From: Homoserinimonas sedimenticola
GTDB taxonomy: Bacteria; Actinomycetota; Actinomycetes; Actinomycetales; Microbacteriaceae
Length of the DNA: 64,000 bases
Reading direction: 5' to 3'
Assembly: GCF_026094475.1 (NCBI RefSeq)
Contig: NZ_JAPELL010000001.1
Span: 1,822,326 to 1,886,325 of the forward strand
Positions 16,612 to 26,166 of this stretch are shown here, one piece after another. A program made the translations under genes and the position numbers. Position 1 is the first letter of the stretch. Every line of letters starts with the position of its first letter. Below the pieces are notes generated by a model, which searched no databases, was not told the DNA's origin, and saw only the letters and a program-made list of their open reading frames with translations.

Positions 16612-17493
16612 TCACCGTACGGAATCGGGCAGCGGATGCTCGGCGCACGCCGTCTCGTCGGCGTGCGCGTCGCACACCACGAGCTGGGTGCGGCACGAGA
16701 GATCCCGGCAGTTCTCCATGCGGCTCGTGGGGGTGTCGCAGCGGTGGCAGCGGCCGACGGTGGCCGCAGCATCCGTGAACTGCACTGCCTTTCGCTGGTC
16801 GAAGACGTAGAGGGAGCCCTCCCAGAGCCCGGCGTCCCCATACTTCTCGCCGTAGCGCACGATGCCGCCATCGAGCTGGTACACCTCGCGGAAGCCGCGC
16901 TGCACCATGAGGCTCGAGAGCACTTCGCAGCGGATGCCGCCCGTGCAGTAGGTGACGACGGGTTCGTCCTTGAGATGGTCGTAGCGGCCGCTGTCGAGCT
17001 CGGCGACGAAGTCACGGGTGGTCGCGACATCCGGCACGACCGCATCCTTGAATCGGCCGATCTGCGCCTCGAAGGCGTTGCGGCCGTCGAAGAAGGTGAC
17101 CTCCTTCTCGGCGACGAGGTCGTGCAGCTGCTCGGGGCTCAGGTGCGTGCCGCCGCCCACGACGCCGTGCTCGTCGACCATGAGCTCGCCGGGGGCACCG
17201 AAGCTCACGAGCTCGTCGCGCACCCGCACGCTCAGGCGGGGGAAGTCATCGCCCGTGCCCTCGCTCCACTTGATATCCATGCCCTTGAAGGGCGCGTACT
17301 CGCGGGTCTTGCGCACGTAGCGTTTGACGTCGGCGAGCTCGCCCCCGACGGTGCCGTTGATGCCGTGGGGGGAGATGAGGATGCGCCCCTTCAGCCCCAG
17401 CGACTCGCACAGGTCGCGCTGCCAGAGGCGGATGGCGTCGGGATCCGCGAGCGGGGTGAAGCAGTAGTAGAGCACGATCTTGGGCACGGACAC
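16612..17493 (-). CDS. trhO: tRNA uridine(34) hydroxylase TrhO (rhodanese-like)
   Basis: A 293-residue YceA/TrhO homologue. The N-terminal acylphosphatase-like domain ([26 protein letters not shown]) precedes a rhodanese domain with the catalytic cysteine in [10 protein letters not shown] (near residue 183). A C-terminal Cys-rich segment follows ([20 protein letters not shown]), with spacing suited to metal binding. TrhO hydroxylates U34 of certain tRNAs using prephenate-independent oxygen chemistry. The GTG start (SVPKIVLYY) is chosen; a second GTG two codons later is possible. It is followed on its own side by the shared terminator. Confidence 0.9.
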   Translation of the reverse strand: MSVPKIVLYYCFTPLADPDAIRLWQRDLCESLGLKGRILISPHGINGTVGGELADVKRYVRKTREYAPFKGMDIKWSEGTGDDFPRLSVRVRDELVSFGAPGELMVDEHGVVGGGTHLSPEQLHDLVAEKEVTFFDGRNAFEAQIGRFKDAVVPDVATTRDFVAELDSGRYDHLKDEPVVTYCTGGIRCEVLSSLMVQRGFREVYQLDGGIVRYGEKYGDAGLWEGSLYVFDQRKAVQFTDAAATVGRCHRCDTPTSRMENCRDLSCRTQLVVCDAHADETACAEHPLPDSVR

Positions 17494-17570
17494 CGCACCA
17501 CTGTAGGCGAGGCTTGTCGAGAATCGACAGCCGAATGGGCGAAACGTGGTGGCCTGATTACTCTGTCGCG

Positions 17571-18122
17571 GTGAATCTCATCTGGCGCACCCTGACCCAC
17601 CTCCTCGTCGCCTCACGGGCGAAGCGCGTCGATGTGTTCGATGTCGTCCGCTCCCGCTTCCGCGTGCTGCCGACCGACCTCGACGTCAACCGCCACATGA
17701 ACAATGGACGTTACCTGTCGATCGCCGATGTCGCCCGCTTCGAGATGCTCATGCGCACCGGCGTCTGGAAAGTTCTGATGTCGAATGGCTGGTACCCCGT
17801 CGTGCAATCGTCGACCATCACGCACCGGCTCTCCCTCACGCCGTGGCAGAGATTCACGATCGAGAGCCGCATCATGGCCTTCGACGAGAAGTCGGTCTAC
17901 CTCGAGCACCGCTTCGTCGTGAAGGGGCAGCTGGCGGCCCGTCTCGTGCTGCGCGGGCGCTTCCTCAAGCGATCGGGCGGCACCGTGCCGCTCGCCGAGA
18001 TCTCCAAGGCGGTCGGCGTGGATGTCTCGGACCGCTCGGTCCCCGAGTGGGTGCAGCGCTGGGCTGCGGATGTCACGCTCCCGTCGACGCGGCAGCCGAC
18101 GCCGAGCGTGTGGGAGGACTGA
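17571..18122 (+). CDS. Hot-dog fold thioesterase-like protein
   Basis: A 183-residue protein related to the Them6/4HBT_2 acyl-CoA thioesterase-like family. The key segment is [20 protein letters not shown] (residues about 32-51), with the conserved D-x-x-x-H-M-N-N-x-x-Y pattern seen at hot-dog active sites. Later parts ([27 protein letters not shown]) fit the remaining strands. The short hydrophobic N-terminus could associate with the membrane. The GTG at 17571 is preferred to an upstream in-frame ATG at 17514, because the family starts near here. Substrate unknown. Confidence 0.75.
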   Translation: MNLIWRTLTHLLVASRAKRVDVFDVVRSRFRVLPTDLDVNRHMNNGRYLSIADVARFEMLMRTGVWKVLMSNGWYPVVQSSTITHRLSLTPWQRFTIESRIMAFDEKSVYLEHRFVVKGQLAARLVLRGRFLKRSGGTVPLAEISKAVGVDVSDRSVPEWVQRWAADVTLPSTRQPTPSVWED

Positions 18123-18129
18123 CCCCGCG

Positions 18130-18345
18130 CTACTCGGCGGCCTCGTCGGACTCGAGGTCGGGGTCGGGAAGCTCGCCCGGCTGCTCGGGGTTGCCGTCAT
18201 TGGGGATCAGCTCGTCGTCATGCACCTCGCTGCGCTCGGCCGCGAAGAGCTCGTCGGCCGTCTTGCGCGACCTCTCCGCTGCCTCGGGATCCCACGCCGC
18301 GGCGCCGCCCTGGTTCGCATAGGGGTCGAAGCTGCTCATGCCCAT
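18130..18345 (-). CDS. Small acidic hypothetical protein
   Basis: A 71-residue acidic, soluble, probably disordered protein: the N-terminus is SSFDPYANQGGAAAWDPEAA and the tail is rich in Pro, Asp and Glu. There are no membrane segments or cysteines. Similar short acidic proteins occur in Microbacteriaceae, but no family was recognised. Its codon usage follows the neighbouring genes, which supports a real gene. The ATG at 18339 (SSFDPY) is an equally good start. It converges with the thioesterase gene across 7 bases. Confidence 0.55.
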   Translation of the reverse strand: MGMSSFDPYANQGGAAAWDPEAAERSRKTADELFAAERSEVHDDELIPNDGNPEQPGELPDPDLESDEAAE

Positions 18346-18473
18346 GAGTTAACCAGCAGGTGGACCCGGCGTAAACCCGCGGCATCCGTTCGCTCAGTCG
18401 CCGCTCAGGCTCGAAGCCGACCGTCGCGGGGATGAGGCGCGTTTCTCAGGTTCTCGGCAGTATCCTCTGGCCC

Positions 18474-21400
18474 ATGCCGCCCGAGTCGCCGCCCCCCGCT
18501 CGCGCCGCCGCCCTGGTCGACGCTGCCATCACGACAGTGCGGGGGTGGCTCAACCATCCCGAGCCCGAGCCGAAGCCGGGCACGCGGCGTCTGCCCCGCC
18601 CGCACCTCGTCAGCGCAGAGCGTCGCGCCGCGATTCTCGCCGACCCGGCCGGTCGCGAGTTCGCGATGCAGTTCATCGACCTCGTGATCGGCACCGAGGG
18701 GGAGCGTGCCGCCGCACGCCAGCTCGAGAGGCTCTCCCGCGACCTGCCGCCCGTGCTGCCGCTCGGCCTGCGCATCCTCATCCAACTCGCGGGCGGCTTC
18801 GCCGTGCTCCTGCCGCGCGCGGTCATGCCGCTCGTGCGGGCAGGTTTCCGCCGCGCCGTGGCGGATCGGCTGCTGGGCACCGAGCCGCGGACTCTCGACA
18901 GGTGCCTTGCGGGGCTGCGAGAGCGAGGCATCCGTGTGTCCCTCGCCCCACTCGGCGGGGCCGTGCACGGGATGGGGGAGGCCGACCGCCGACGTGGCCG
19001 CGCCCTGGATCTGCTGGGCCGGGACGATGTCGACAGTGTGATCCTGCGGCTCGGCGCCCTCGCGGGGCCCACCGCGCCCTGGGCCTACGAGGAGGCGGTC
19101 GAGCGCACGATCGAGCGCATCCTGCCCCTCTACGAGTTCGCAGCGAGTTCGCCGACGCCGAAACAGATCGTGCTCGAGACCGACCGATACGAGCACTTCG
19201 ATCTCATGATGGACGTCGTCATGGGCGCTCTCGGCCGCGCAGCCCTTCTCGGCTACGAGGGCGGCATCACGCTTCCCGCCGCGCTTCCCGACGCTCTGCC
19301 GGCACTGCAGCGGCTCAGCGAATGGGCGAGGGCGCGGCGGGCGCACGGCGGGGCGGGCATCACGGTGCGGCTCGTCGAAGAAGGCCTCCTCTCGCACGAA
19401 CCGGCGGATGCCGCGCGCCTCGGTGTGCCCGCGGCGACCCTGCCGACCCGGCTCGCGACCGAGGCGAACCTCGTGCGCCTGCTCGAGGGGGTGCTCAGCC
19501 CCGAGCATGCCGGCGCCGTGCGGGTCACGGTCGCGACGTCGAACCTCTTCCACCTCGCCCTTGCCTGGCACCTCGCGCGCGAGCGGGGAGTCTCGTCCGC
19601 CCTCACGGTCGAGCTGCGACGCGGGGAGACCCTGCACCTCGATGCTCTCGCCAGCGCCATCGACGACCTGCGGCTTCACGCTCCCATCGCGGACGACCTT
19701 GCCTCCTCCTCCGACCACCTGATCGAGCGGCTCGCTTCCGAAACCGAGCCCGACGGCTTCCTCGCGGCAGCCCGGCGGCTGGGGCAGGATGACGCTCTCT
19801 TCGCGCGTGAAGCCGGACGACTCGGTGAGGCCGTGACCGCCGCGGGGGAACCCGCCGCCCAGAATGCGAGGCTGCGTCCGCGCACGATCGGTGAGGACGT
19901 GCCGTCGCTGAATGATCCCGCCGTGCCAAAGGGTCGGGAGTGGGCGCGCGGTGCACTCACCCGGGCACGCGCCTCGAGCGCGGGTCGGGCGACCGTGCAC
20001 GAGTCCGGCGTGGGGGAGATCGCCGAGCTGAATGCTGTCGTGGCGGCCGCAGTCGCCGCCGGCGAAGACTGGGCAGCGCGGGCGCTCACCGAACGCACGA
20101 CAGGCATGCGAGACCTCGCCGCCGTGCTCGACGCGCTCCGCGCCACCATCGTCGAGACGCTCGTGAGCGAGACGGGGGCGCTCTTCGCGGAGGCCGACGG
20201 CGAGGCGGTGCGAGCCGTGAGCGCTGCCCACGCGGTGGCGCACGCGGCAGCCGCCCTCGGCTCGCTCGAGAACGCCGAATTCGAGCCCGTTCCCGTCGTG
20301 CTCGCCGCCCCCGGGTGGACCTCGCCCGTCGCCGACACCGTCGAGGCGGTCGCGTCGGCGCTCGCCGCGGGCAGCGCCGTCATCGTGCAGCCTCCGCACC
20401 AGGCTCGTCGCTCCTGCGCCCTCGTGATCGAGGCCGCGCGGGAGGCGGGACTGCCCGAGGGGCTCGTGACGCTCGTCGTGCCCGAGGGAGCGGATGTCGC
20501 GCGCGCCGCCCTCGAACACCCCGACATCGAACGCGTCGTCTTCACGGGCGACCGCGACACGGCTGGGCTACTGCGCTCGTGGCGCCCGTCGCGGCCACCC
20601 CTGGGGGACGCGGCAGGCGTGGCATCCGTCATCGTCACGGAGAGCGCCGACACGGATGCCGCGGTCGACGCGATCGTGCGGGGCGCCTTCGCCCGCGGAG
20701 CGCAGGACCCGCGTGGCGCCCGGCTCGTGATCCTCGTGGGCGAGGCCGGCGACTCGGCCGCCTTCCGGACCCGCCTCGCCGACGCCGTGCGGGCTACCCT
20801 GCCCGCCACTTCGATCGAGGCATCGTCTCGAATGGCGCCGCTCGCCACGACGCCGCCCGAGCGGCTGCGTCGCCTGCTCGCGACCCTCGACGAAGGCGAG
20901 AGCTGGCTCGTTGAGCCGGAGGCGCTCGACGACCGCCTGACCCTGTGGCGGCCGGGCGTGCGCGACGGCGTTGCCCCCGAGCACGCCGTGAACCGCACGG
21001 CTCCCGTGCCCGCCGTCGTGCTCACGCGCGTCGCCGACCTCGAGGCGGCCGTGGAGCTGCAGAACTCCGCGCAGGGAGCTGTTGCCGGCATCCACACCCT
21101 CGACGTGGAGGAGCTTGCGCTGTGGCTCGACACGGTCGACGCCGGCACGCTTGTCGTCAACGAGCCGGCGGGGACCCACGGTCGGCACGCGCTGCCGAGC
21201 GGCGGATGGCGCGGGGCGGGTGGGCTGCGCGGCTCCACCGAGCGCATCCTCACGCTCGGGGAGGCGATCCCCGTCTTCGCCGAGGCGCAGCAGAACGTGC
21301 GGCTCGACGGCATCGGTGAGCGCGTTCGTGCGCTGATCGAGGCGGCGCAGCCGGCCATGACGTTCCTCGAGTTCGACCTCGTGCGCGCGGGTGCAGTGAG

Positions 21401-21920
21401 CGACGAACGCGCCTGGGTCGAGCACTACCGCGATGCGCGGGAGCTTCCCGATCGCCCCGGCGAACGGGTCGTCGTGCGGCATCTTCCCGTCGACACGACC
21501 ATCCGACGTGCCGCTGGCGTCTCGAGCGCGCAGTTCGTGCGGGTGCTCGCCGCGGCGACGCGAGCGGGTGCCCGCGTGCATGTGAGCACGGCGACGGAAC
21601 TGCCAGAGCGCCTTGTGCAGCTCTTCGCCCACCCCCTGTCACCCCTGCGCGTCGCGAGCGTACTTGTCGAGGGCGACGCGCGCTGGCATGCGCGAATCCA
21701 GTCGGGCGAGGTGGAGACCCCACACATCCGTCTTATCGGCGGCGACGCCGGAGTGCTCGCGACCGTGCTCGCGAAGCGGCCGGATGTCGCGCTCCACGCC
21801 GCGCCCGTGACGACCGCGGGGCGCCTCGAGCTGCTGCCCTTCCTGCGCGCACAGGCTGTGCACATGACGGCAGAGCGCTACGGCCGCCCCGACCCCATGG
21901 TCGAGGCGATCGAGTTCTAG
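18474..21920 (+). CDS. PutA-like proline dehydrogenase/P5C dehydrogenase, probably catalytically degenerate
   Basis: A 1148-residue protein with the full layout of actinobacterial bifunctional PutA: a PRODH barrel (about 110-430), an ALDH domain (about 480-990) and a C-terminal extension. Several motifs expected in active PutA are changed. In the barrel, the strand that should read KVSA is RLGA, LDMEEYRDL is LETDRYEHF, and RLVKGAN is RLVEEGL. In the ALDH domain, ETSGKN is GDAAGVAS, and the nucleophile motif GQKCSA is AQDPRGA, so no catalytic Cys is visible. The reading frame is intact with no stop over 3.4 kb, so the protein is maintained. It may bind ligand or act by regulation. ATG 18474 is chosen. 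Confidence 0.8.
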   Translation: MPPESPPPARAAALVDAAITTVRGWLNHPEPEPKPGTRRLPRPHLVSAERRAAILADPAGREFAMQFIDLVIGTEGERAAARQLERLSRDLPPVLPLGLRILIQLAGGFAVLLPRAVMPLVRAGFRRAVADRLLGTEPRTLDRCLAGLRERGIRVSLAPLGGAVHGMGEADRRRGRALDLLGRDDVDSVILRLGALAGPTAPWAYEEAVERTIERILPLYEFAASSPTPKQIVLETDRYEHFDLMMDVVMGALGRAALLGYEGGITLPAALPDALPALQRLSEWARARRAHGGAGITVRLVEEGLLSHEPADAARLGVPAATLPTRLATEANLVRLLEGVLSPEHAGAVRVTVATSNLFHLALAWHLARERGVSSALTVELRRGETLHLDALASAIDDLRLHAPIADDLASSSDHLIERLASETEPDGFLAAARRLGQDDALFAREAGRLGEAVTAAGEPAAQNARLRPRTIGEDVPSLNDPAVPKGREWARGALTRARASSAGRATVHESGVGEIAELNAVVAAAVAAGEDWAARALTERTTGMRDLAAVLDALRATIVETLVSETGALFAEADGEAVRAVSAAHAVAHAAAALGSLENAEFEPVPVVLAAPGWTSPVADTVEAVASALAAGSAVIVQPPHQARRSCALVIEAAREAGLPEGLVTLVVPEGADVARAALEHPDIERVVFTGDRDTAGLLRSWRPSRPPLGDAAGVASVIVTESADTDAAVDAIVRGAFARGAQDPRGARLVILVGEAGDSAAFRTRLADAVRATLPATSIEASSRMAPLATTPPERLRRLLATLDEGESWLVEPEALDDRLTLWRPGVRDGVAPEHAVNRTAPVPAVVLTRVADLEAAVELQNSAQGAVAGIHTLDVEELALWLDTVDAGTLVVNEPAGTHGRHALPSGGWRGAGGLRGSTERILTLGEAIPVFAEAQQNVRLDGIGERVRALIEAAQPAMTFLEFDLVRAGAVSDERAWVEHYRDARELPDRPGERVVVRHLPVDTTIRRAAGVSSAQFVRVLAAATRAGARVHVSTATELPERLVQLFAHPLSPLRVASVLVEGDARWHARIQSGEVETPHIRLIGGDAGVLATVLAKRPDVALHAAPVTTAGRLELLPFLRAQAVHMTAERYGRPDPMVEAIEF

Positions 21921-21923
21921 AGT

Positions 21924-22955
21924 TCAGGCCGATGCGGGGGCGGGGGCCTTCACGAGCTCCGGGTGGTGAATCGCCGCGACGTCCGGGTGGGCCCGGAGCC
22001 TGCTCTTGAGCGCGTTCTCACCGTAGGTCGCGTAGAGGGGCTCGCCATGAGCATCCGGGGTCACGCCCTTGGCCTTGGCAGCGAGCTCGGGGGGCAGCGT
22101 GATGGTCGGGATCGTCGCGTCGAGTGCGGGGGCGTAGAAGTAGGGGATCGAGATGCGGTCCTGGCCCGCTGAGGGCGAGATGACGCGGTGCACGGTGGCC
22201 CGCAGGTAGCCGCCGGTTGCGACCTCCAGGAGCTCGCCGATGTTGACGACGAAGGTGTAGGGGATGGGCGGTGCGTCGATCCACTCGCCGTCCTTCTCCA
22301 CCTGGAGTCCGCCCTTGCCCTCCTCGACGTAAAGCAGGGTGAGCACACCGAAGTCCTTGTGGGCGCCGACTCCCTGCTGGGGGGTCGGGTCGTCCTTGCC
22401 GGGGTAGCGCACGATCTTGATGAGAGTCGAGGGATCGTGGGCGAATGCCGCGTCGAAGGTCTCGGGGTCCGCACCGAGCGACTCGGCCCACGCCCGCATG
22501 AGGGTGATGGCGACGGCGTTCATGTTCGCCTCCCACTCGGCGACGACGTCGCGCAGCTCGGGAAGGGCGCTCGGCCACTGGTTGGGGCCCTCGAGCGTCC
22601 AGTAGGGGGCGACTCCCTCGCCCTTCTCGACCGCCTCGCGCTCGGGTCCGATGTCGATCTGCTCGCGCCAGTCGACCTTGCCCTGCGTGAACTCGCCGCC
22701 GATGCGGGTGTAGCCGCGGAAGTGGCGACTCTTGATGTTCTCGATCTCGAGCTTGTCATCGACCGGGAGGTCGAAGAAGCGCCGCGCCGTGCCGATGACA
22801 CTGTCGAAGAGCGCCTCAGGAATGCCATGCCCCGTGAGGTAGAAGAACCCGTATTCGTGGGTCGCCTCGCGAAGGTCGTGGCGGAAGGCAGCGGCCTCGT
22901 CATCGCCCTTCTGGAGGCGGGAGAGGTCGAGGATGGGGAGTGTCGCCGTGGTCAT
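21924..22955 (-). CDS. 2-oxoglutarate/Fe(II)-dependent oxygenase (isopenicillin N synthase family)
   Basis: A 343-residue oxygenase. The DIOX_N part at the N-terminus contains GFFYLTGHGI. The iron ligands are His and Asp of GAHKDFGVLTLL and the distal His of ATVHRVISPS. The 2-oxoglutarate-binding Arg-x-Ser is RISIPYF. The length fits the IPNS-like branch of bacterial and fungal oxygenases. Substrate unknown. Start 22955 (MTTATLPILDLS) matches the family; upstream residues are not conserved-looking. It is divergent from the ArsR gene at 23077 over 121 bases, suggesting control by that regulator. Converges tightly (3 bases) with the PutA-like gene. Confidence 0.85.
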   Translation of the reverse strand: MTTATLPILDLSRLQKGDDEAAAFRHDLREATHEYGFFYLTGHGIPEALFDSVIGTARRFFDLPVDDKLEIENIKSRHFRGYTRIGGEFTQGKVDWREQIDIGPEREAVEKGEGVAPYWTLEGPNQWPSALPELRDVVAEWEANMNAVAITLMRAWAESLGADPETFDAAFAHDPSTLIKIVRYPGKDDPTPQQGVGAHKDFGVLTLLYVEEGKGGLQVEKDGEWIDAPPIPYTFVVNIGELLEVATGGYLRATVHRVISPSAGQDRISIPYFYAPALDATIPTITLPPELAAKAKGVTPDAHGEPLYATYGENALKSRLRAHPDVAAIHHPELVKAPAPASA

Positions 22956-23076
22956 TGTTAAGTTGTAGCAATTCGGCCCTTCCCGGCGCGCCTCGTTACG
23001 CGACAGCATTTCGGCGCTATCTCGGTGAAAACCTCGTTATTCTTAAACTTCCTGTTCTAAAACCTGGGGGTTATGA

Positions 23077-23418
23077 ATGGCTGAGATCGACCTCGACGCG
23101 GTGTTCACGGCGCTCGGCGATCCTACGCGCCGCGGCATCCTCACGCTCCTGCGAGACGACGACGCGACCGTCGGACAGCTTGCCCACCACTTTCCGATCA
23201 GCCAGCCCGCCATCTCCCGGCATCTGCGTGTGCTCGAGGAGGCGGGGCTCATTCACCGCCGCCATGTCGGCACCGCGACCATCAGCTCCCTCCGCGCCGA
23301 TCCCCTCGAGGATGCTGCGCGCTGGCTGATCGAGTACGGCGAGTTCTGGGAGCGCCGCTACGAGCCCGTCGAGCCGCTCCTCGACGCTTACCCGAGCGCC
23401 GACGGGTGGATCATCTGA
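23077..23418 (+). CDS. ArsR/SmtB-family transcriptional regulator
   Basis: A 113-residue winged-helix repressor. The helix-turn-helix is seen in TVGQLAHHFPISQPAISRHL (residues about 28-47), preceded by the family LGDPTRRGILTLL and followed by LEEAGLIHRR. The metal-binding cysteine pairs of ArsR/SmtB are absent, so it is one of the metal-independent members, many of which sense small molecules or redox state. The ATG follows GGGGG. It is divergent from the 2-oxoglutarate oxygenase gene and is the likely controller of it. It converges with the Lrp gene. Confidence 0.85.
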   Translation: MAEIDLDAVFTALGDPTRRGILTLLRDDDATVGQLAHHFPISQPAISRHLRVLEEAGLIHRRHVGTATISSLRADPLEDAARWLIEYGEFWERRYEPVEPLLDAYPSADGWII

Positions 23419-23420
23419 AC

Positions 23421-23867
23421 TCAGTCGCGGCCACGTTCGATCAGCTTCGACAGCACGATCGAGCTGCGGGTGTGGTCGACATTGGGCGCATCGCGCACCC
23501 TCTCGATGGCGACCTCGAGACTGTGGATGTCGCGGCTCCTCATGTGCAGGATCGCATCCGCACTGCCGCTCACGGTGCCGGCGCCGACGACCTCGGGAAT
23601 GTCGGCGAGCATCCGCCGCAGCTCTCCCGGCGCGACGGTGCCGCGGCAGAAGATCTCCACATAGGCCTCCGTGCCGAGACCCTCGATCGCGGGATCGACC
23701 TGGATCGTGAATCCACGGATCACCCCCTCCGCGACGAGGCGGTCGACACGGCGCTTGACGGCGGAGGCGGAGAGGCCGATCGCGTCGCCGATGTCGCCGT
23801 AGCCGGCGCGCGCGTTCTTGCGCAGCTGGGCGAGGATTCCGTGATCGAGATTGTCCATGGCGGCCAC
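23421..23867 (-). CDS. Lrp/AsnC-family transcriptional regulator
   Basis: A 148-residue regulator. The N-terminal helix-turn-helix (DIGDAIGLSASAVKRRVDRL, residues about 26-45) is followed by the RAM/AsnC ligand-binding domain (RGFTIQVDPAIEGL, YVEIFCRGTV, SADAILHMRSRD). Lrp family members respond to amino acids. It is divergent from the DDAH-like/RocD operon over 94 bases. The same arrangement (AsnC regulator beside DDAH-like and rocD genes) is found in mycobacteria, so an arginine or ornithine effector is likely. ATG at 23858 (MDNLDH) is an alternative start. Confidence 0.9.
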   Translation of the reverse strand: MAAMDNLDHGILAQLRKNARAGYGDIGDAIGLSASAVKRRVDRLVAEGVIRGFTIQVDPAIEGLGTEAYVEIFCRGTVAPGELRRMLADIPEVVGAGTVSGSADAILHMRSRDIHSLEVAIERVRDAPNVDHTRSSIVLSKLIERGRD

Positions 23868-23961
23868 CCTACGCGCGGATGTTGCGTCATATCCAGGGTT
23901 TGCGCTAAATCTCTGCGTGGCTTCGCGAAAGCTTGCCCGTCATCGCTGTGACACTGGAAGC

Positions 23962-24819
23962 ATGACGCTCACCGACACCCAGGCCTCCCCGATCGCCAGG
24001 ACCGGCAGCCGCCGGACGGTCCTCATGTGCCGGCCCGACCACTTCACGGTCAGCTACCGCATCAACCCCTGGATGCACCCGGAAGACCCCACAGACACCT
24101 CCCTCGCCGTGCGGCAGTGGGAGACCCTGCATCAGGCCTACCTCGAGCTCGGCTTCGACGTGCAGCTGATCGAGCCGATCGCCGGGCTGCCCGACATGGT
24201 CTACGCGGCGAACGGGGGATTCGTGCTCGATGGCGTCGCCTACGGGGCGAAGTTCACGCATCCGGAGCGCGCGGCAGAAGGGCCCGCCTACATGGAGTGG
24301 TTCGCGCAGGCGGGCTACGAGGTGCGGGTGCCCGAGCACGTCAACGAGGGCGAGGGTGACTTCCTGCTCGCTGGTGACGTCGTGCTCGCCGGTTCCGGCT
24401 TCCGCAGCACGACGGACAGCCAGGACGAACTCGCCGCCGTCTTCGGACGCGAGGTCATCGGTCTCGAGCTCGTCAACCCCAGCTACTACCACCTCGACAC
24501 AGCGCTCGCCGTGCTCGACCCCGAGCCGGAGGCCGACGCCGAGCCGACCATCGCCTACCTGCCGTCAGCGTTCAGCGACGCGAGCCTCGAGGTGCTTCGG
24601 ATGCGCTTCCCGAACGCCATCATCGTGAGCGAGGCCGACGCAGCGGTCCTCGGCCTCAACTGCTTCAGCGACGGCAGCACGGTCGTCATCGCGAGCCGCG
24701 CCCTCGGTTTCGCCGAGCAACTGCGCGAGCGCGGGTACACGCCCGTCGGCGTCGACCTCTCGGAGCTGCTGCTCGGGGGAGGGGGTGTCAAGTGCTGCAC
24801 TCTGGAGCTGCGGCGGTGA
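23962..24819 (+). CDS. Dimethylarginine dimethylaminohydrolase-like guanidino hydrolase
   Basis: A 285-residue pentein-fold enzyme. The catalytic Cys lies in KCCTLELRR (Cys278/279), the catalytic His in YYHLDTALAVL, and the substrate-binding acidic residues in DMVYAANGGFVLDG and EGEGDFLLAGD. DDAH releases dimethylamine and citrulline; related arginine dihydrolases produce ornithine. The gene overlaps the ornithine aminotransferase gene by 4 bases (GTGA), so the operon logic favours an ornithine-producing reaction or a partial pathway. It is cytoplasmic, with no signal peptide. The divergent Lrp regulator is the expected controller. Confidence 0.85.
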   Translation: MTLTDTQASPIARTGSRRTVLMCRPDHFTVSYRINPWMHPEDPTDTSLAVRQWETLHQAYLELGFDVQLIEPIAGLPDMVYAANGGFVLDGVAYGAKFTHPERAAEGPAYMEWFAQAGYEVRVPEHVNEGEGDFLLAGDVVLAGSGFRSTTDSQDELAAVFGREVIGLELVNPSYYHLDTALAVLDPEPEADAEPTIAYLPSAFSDASLEVLRMRFPNAIIVSEADAAVLGLNCFSDGSTVVIASRALGFAEQLRERGYTPVGVDLSELLLGGGGVKCCTLELRR

Positions 24820-26045
24820 CCCCGGGCATCCGATCGACGACGGACGCTGCGATCGCGGCGGAGGCGGAACACTCGCCGCACAACTACCACCCGCTCCCCG
24901 TCGTCGTGAGCACGGGGGAGGGCGCTTGGGTGACGGATGTCGAGGGGCGCCGCTATCTCGACTGCCTCGCCGCCTACTCGGCCGTCAACTTCGGACACTC
25001 GCACCCGCGGCTCGTGGCGGCGGCGAAGGCGCAGCTCGACCGGGTGACCCTCACGAGTCGTGCCTTCCACAATGACCAGCTCGGCGTCTTCGTGACCGAG
25101 CTTGCGGCGCTCGCGGGCAAAGACATGGTGCTGCCCATGAACACGGGGGCCGAGGCCGTCGAGTCCGGTATCAAGGTCGCCCGTGCCTGGGGCTACCGCG
25201 TCAAGGGCGTCGCATCCGGGGAGGCGAACATCGTCGTCATGGCGGGCAACTTCCACGGCCGCACGACGACGATCGTTGGCTTCAGCGACGACCCGGATGC
25301 CTACAACGACTTCGGTCCATTCGGCCCCGGCTTCCGCACGGTGCCCTACGGCGACGTGGGGGCGATTGCGGCCGCGATCGACGAGAACACGGTCGCGGTG
25401 CTCGTTGAGCCCATTCAGGGCGAGGCGGGCGTGATCGTGCCGCCGGCCGACTTCCTGCCCGGGGTGCGCGAGCTGTGCACTCGCGAGCGCGTGCTCATGA
25501 TCGCCGACGAGATTCAGTCCGGCCTCGGTCGCACGGGCGCGACCTTCGCCTGCGACCTCGTGGGAGTCGTGCCCGACCTCTACCTGCTCGGCAAGGCCCT
25601 GGGCGGCGGCATCGTGCCCGTGTCGGCCGTCGTCGGCGACGCCGACATCCTCGGGGTGCTCCGCCCGGGTCAGCATGGCTCGACCTTCGGCGGCAACCCC
25701 CTCGCGGCGGCCGTCGGCACGGAGGTCGTGCGGATGCTCGCGGGCGGCGAGCCCCAGGAGCGGGCGCGGATGCTCGGCGCCCGTCTACACGAGCGGCTCG
25801 GCGCTCTCGTGGGCGACGGCATCGTGGCGGTGCGCGGTGCCGGACTCTGGGTGGGAATCGACATCGACCCGGCGCTCGGCACGGGACGCGAGTTCTGCGA
25901 GCGGCTCATGGCCCGCGGCATCCTCGCGAAGGACACCCACGGCCAGACTGTGCGGCTTGCCCCGCCCATCGTGGTGGACGAGGCCGACCTCGACTGGGCG
26001 GTCGACGAACTCGCCGCCGTGCTCTCAGAAGTCAGCGATCGCTGA
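24816..26045 (+). CDS. rocD: Ornithine--oxo-acid transaminase
   Basis: A 409-residue PLP-dependent class III aminotransferase. The PLP-binding Lys is in LLGKALGGGIVPVSAVVG. The cofactor-binding N-terminal part has NTGAEAVESGIKVARAW, and the Asp of IADEIQSGLGRTG contacts the pyridine nitrogen. It converts ornithine and 2-oxoglutarate to glutamate-5-semialdehyde and glutamate. The GTG start overlaps the upstream stop codon (GTGA), a sign of translational coupling. Length and motifs are normal. The product would normally feed P5C dehydrogenase, but the nearby PutA-like protein seems inactive. Confidence 0.95.
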   Translation: MTPGIRSTTDAAIAAEAEHSPHNYHPLPVVVSTGEGAWVTDVEGRRYLDCLAAYSAVNFGHSHPRLVAAAKAQLDRVTLTSRAFHNDQLGVFVTELAALAGKDMVLPMNTGAEAVESGIKVARAWGYRVKGVASGEANIVVMAGNFHGRTTTIVGFSDDPDAYNDFGPFGPGFRTVPYGDVGAIAAAIDENTVAVLVEPIQGEAGVIVPPADFLPGVRELCTRERVLMIADEIQSGLGRTGATFACDLVGVVPDLYLLGKALGGGIVPVSAVVGDADILGVLRPGQHGSTFGGNPLAAAVGTEVVRMLAGGEPQERARMLGARLHERLGALVGDGIVAVRGAGLWVGIDIDPALGTGREFCERLMARGILAKDTHGQTVRLAPPIVVDEADLDWAVDELAAVLSEVSDR

Positions 26046-26166
26046 CGCGGGCGATCGCGCCAGCCCGGCATTCCCGAATGATGGGGCCGACGGCTGAAGC
26101 GACGGTGAGAGCGTCTCGCGCCCACCTGTGCCTACTATTCGCGTAGGTGTAGGAGAGGAGACCGCG

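Noticed and set aside
18405-20519. A 704-codon frame opposite the PutA-like gene
   Set aside because: Low-complexity Arg/Gly/Glu composition and full overlap with a recognisable protein mark it as a shadow frame.
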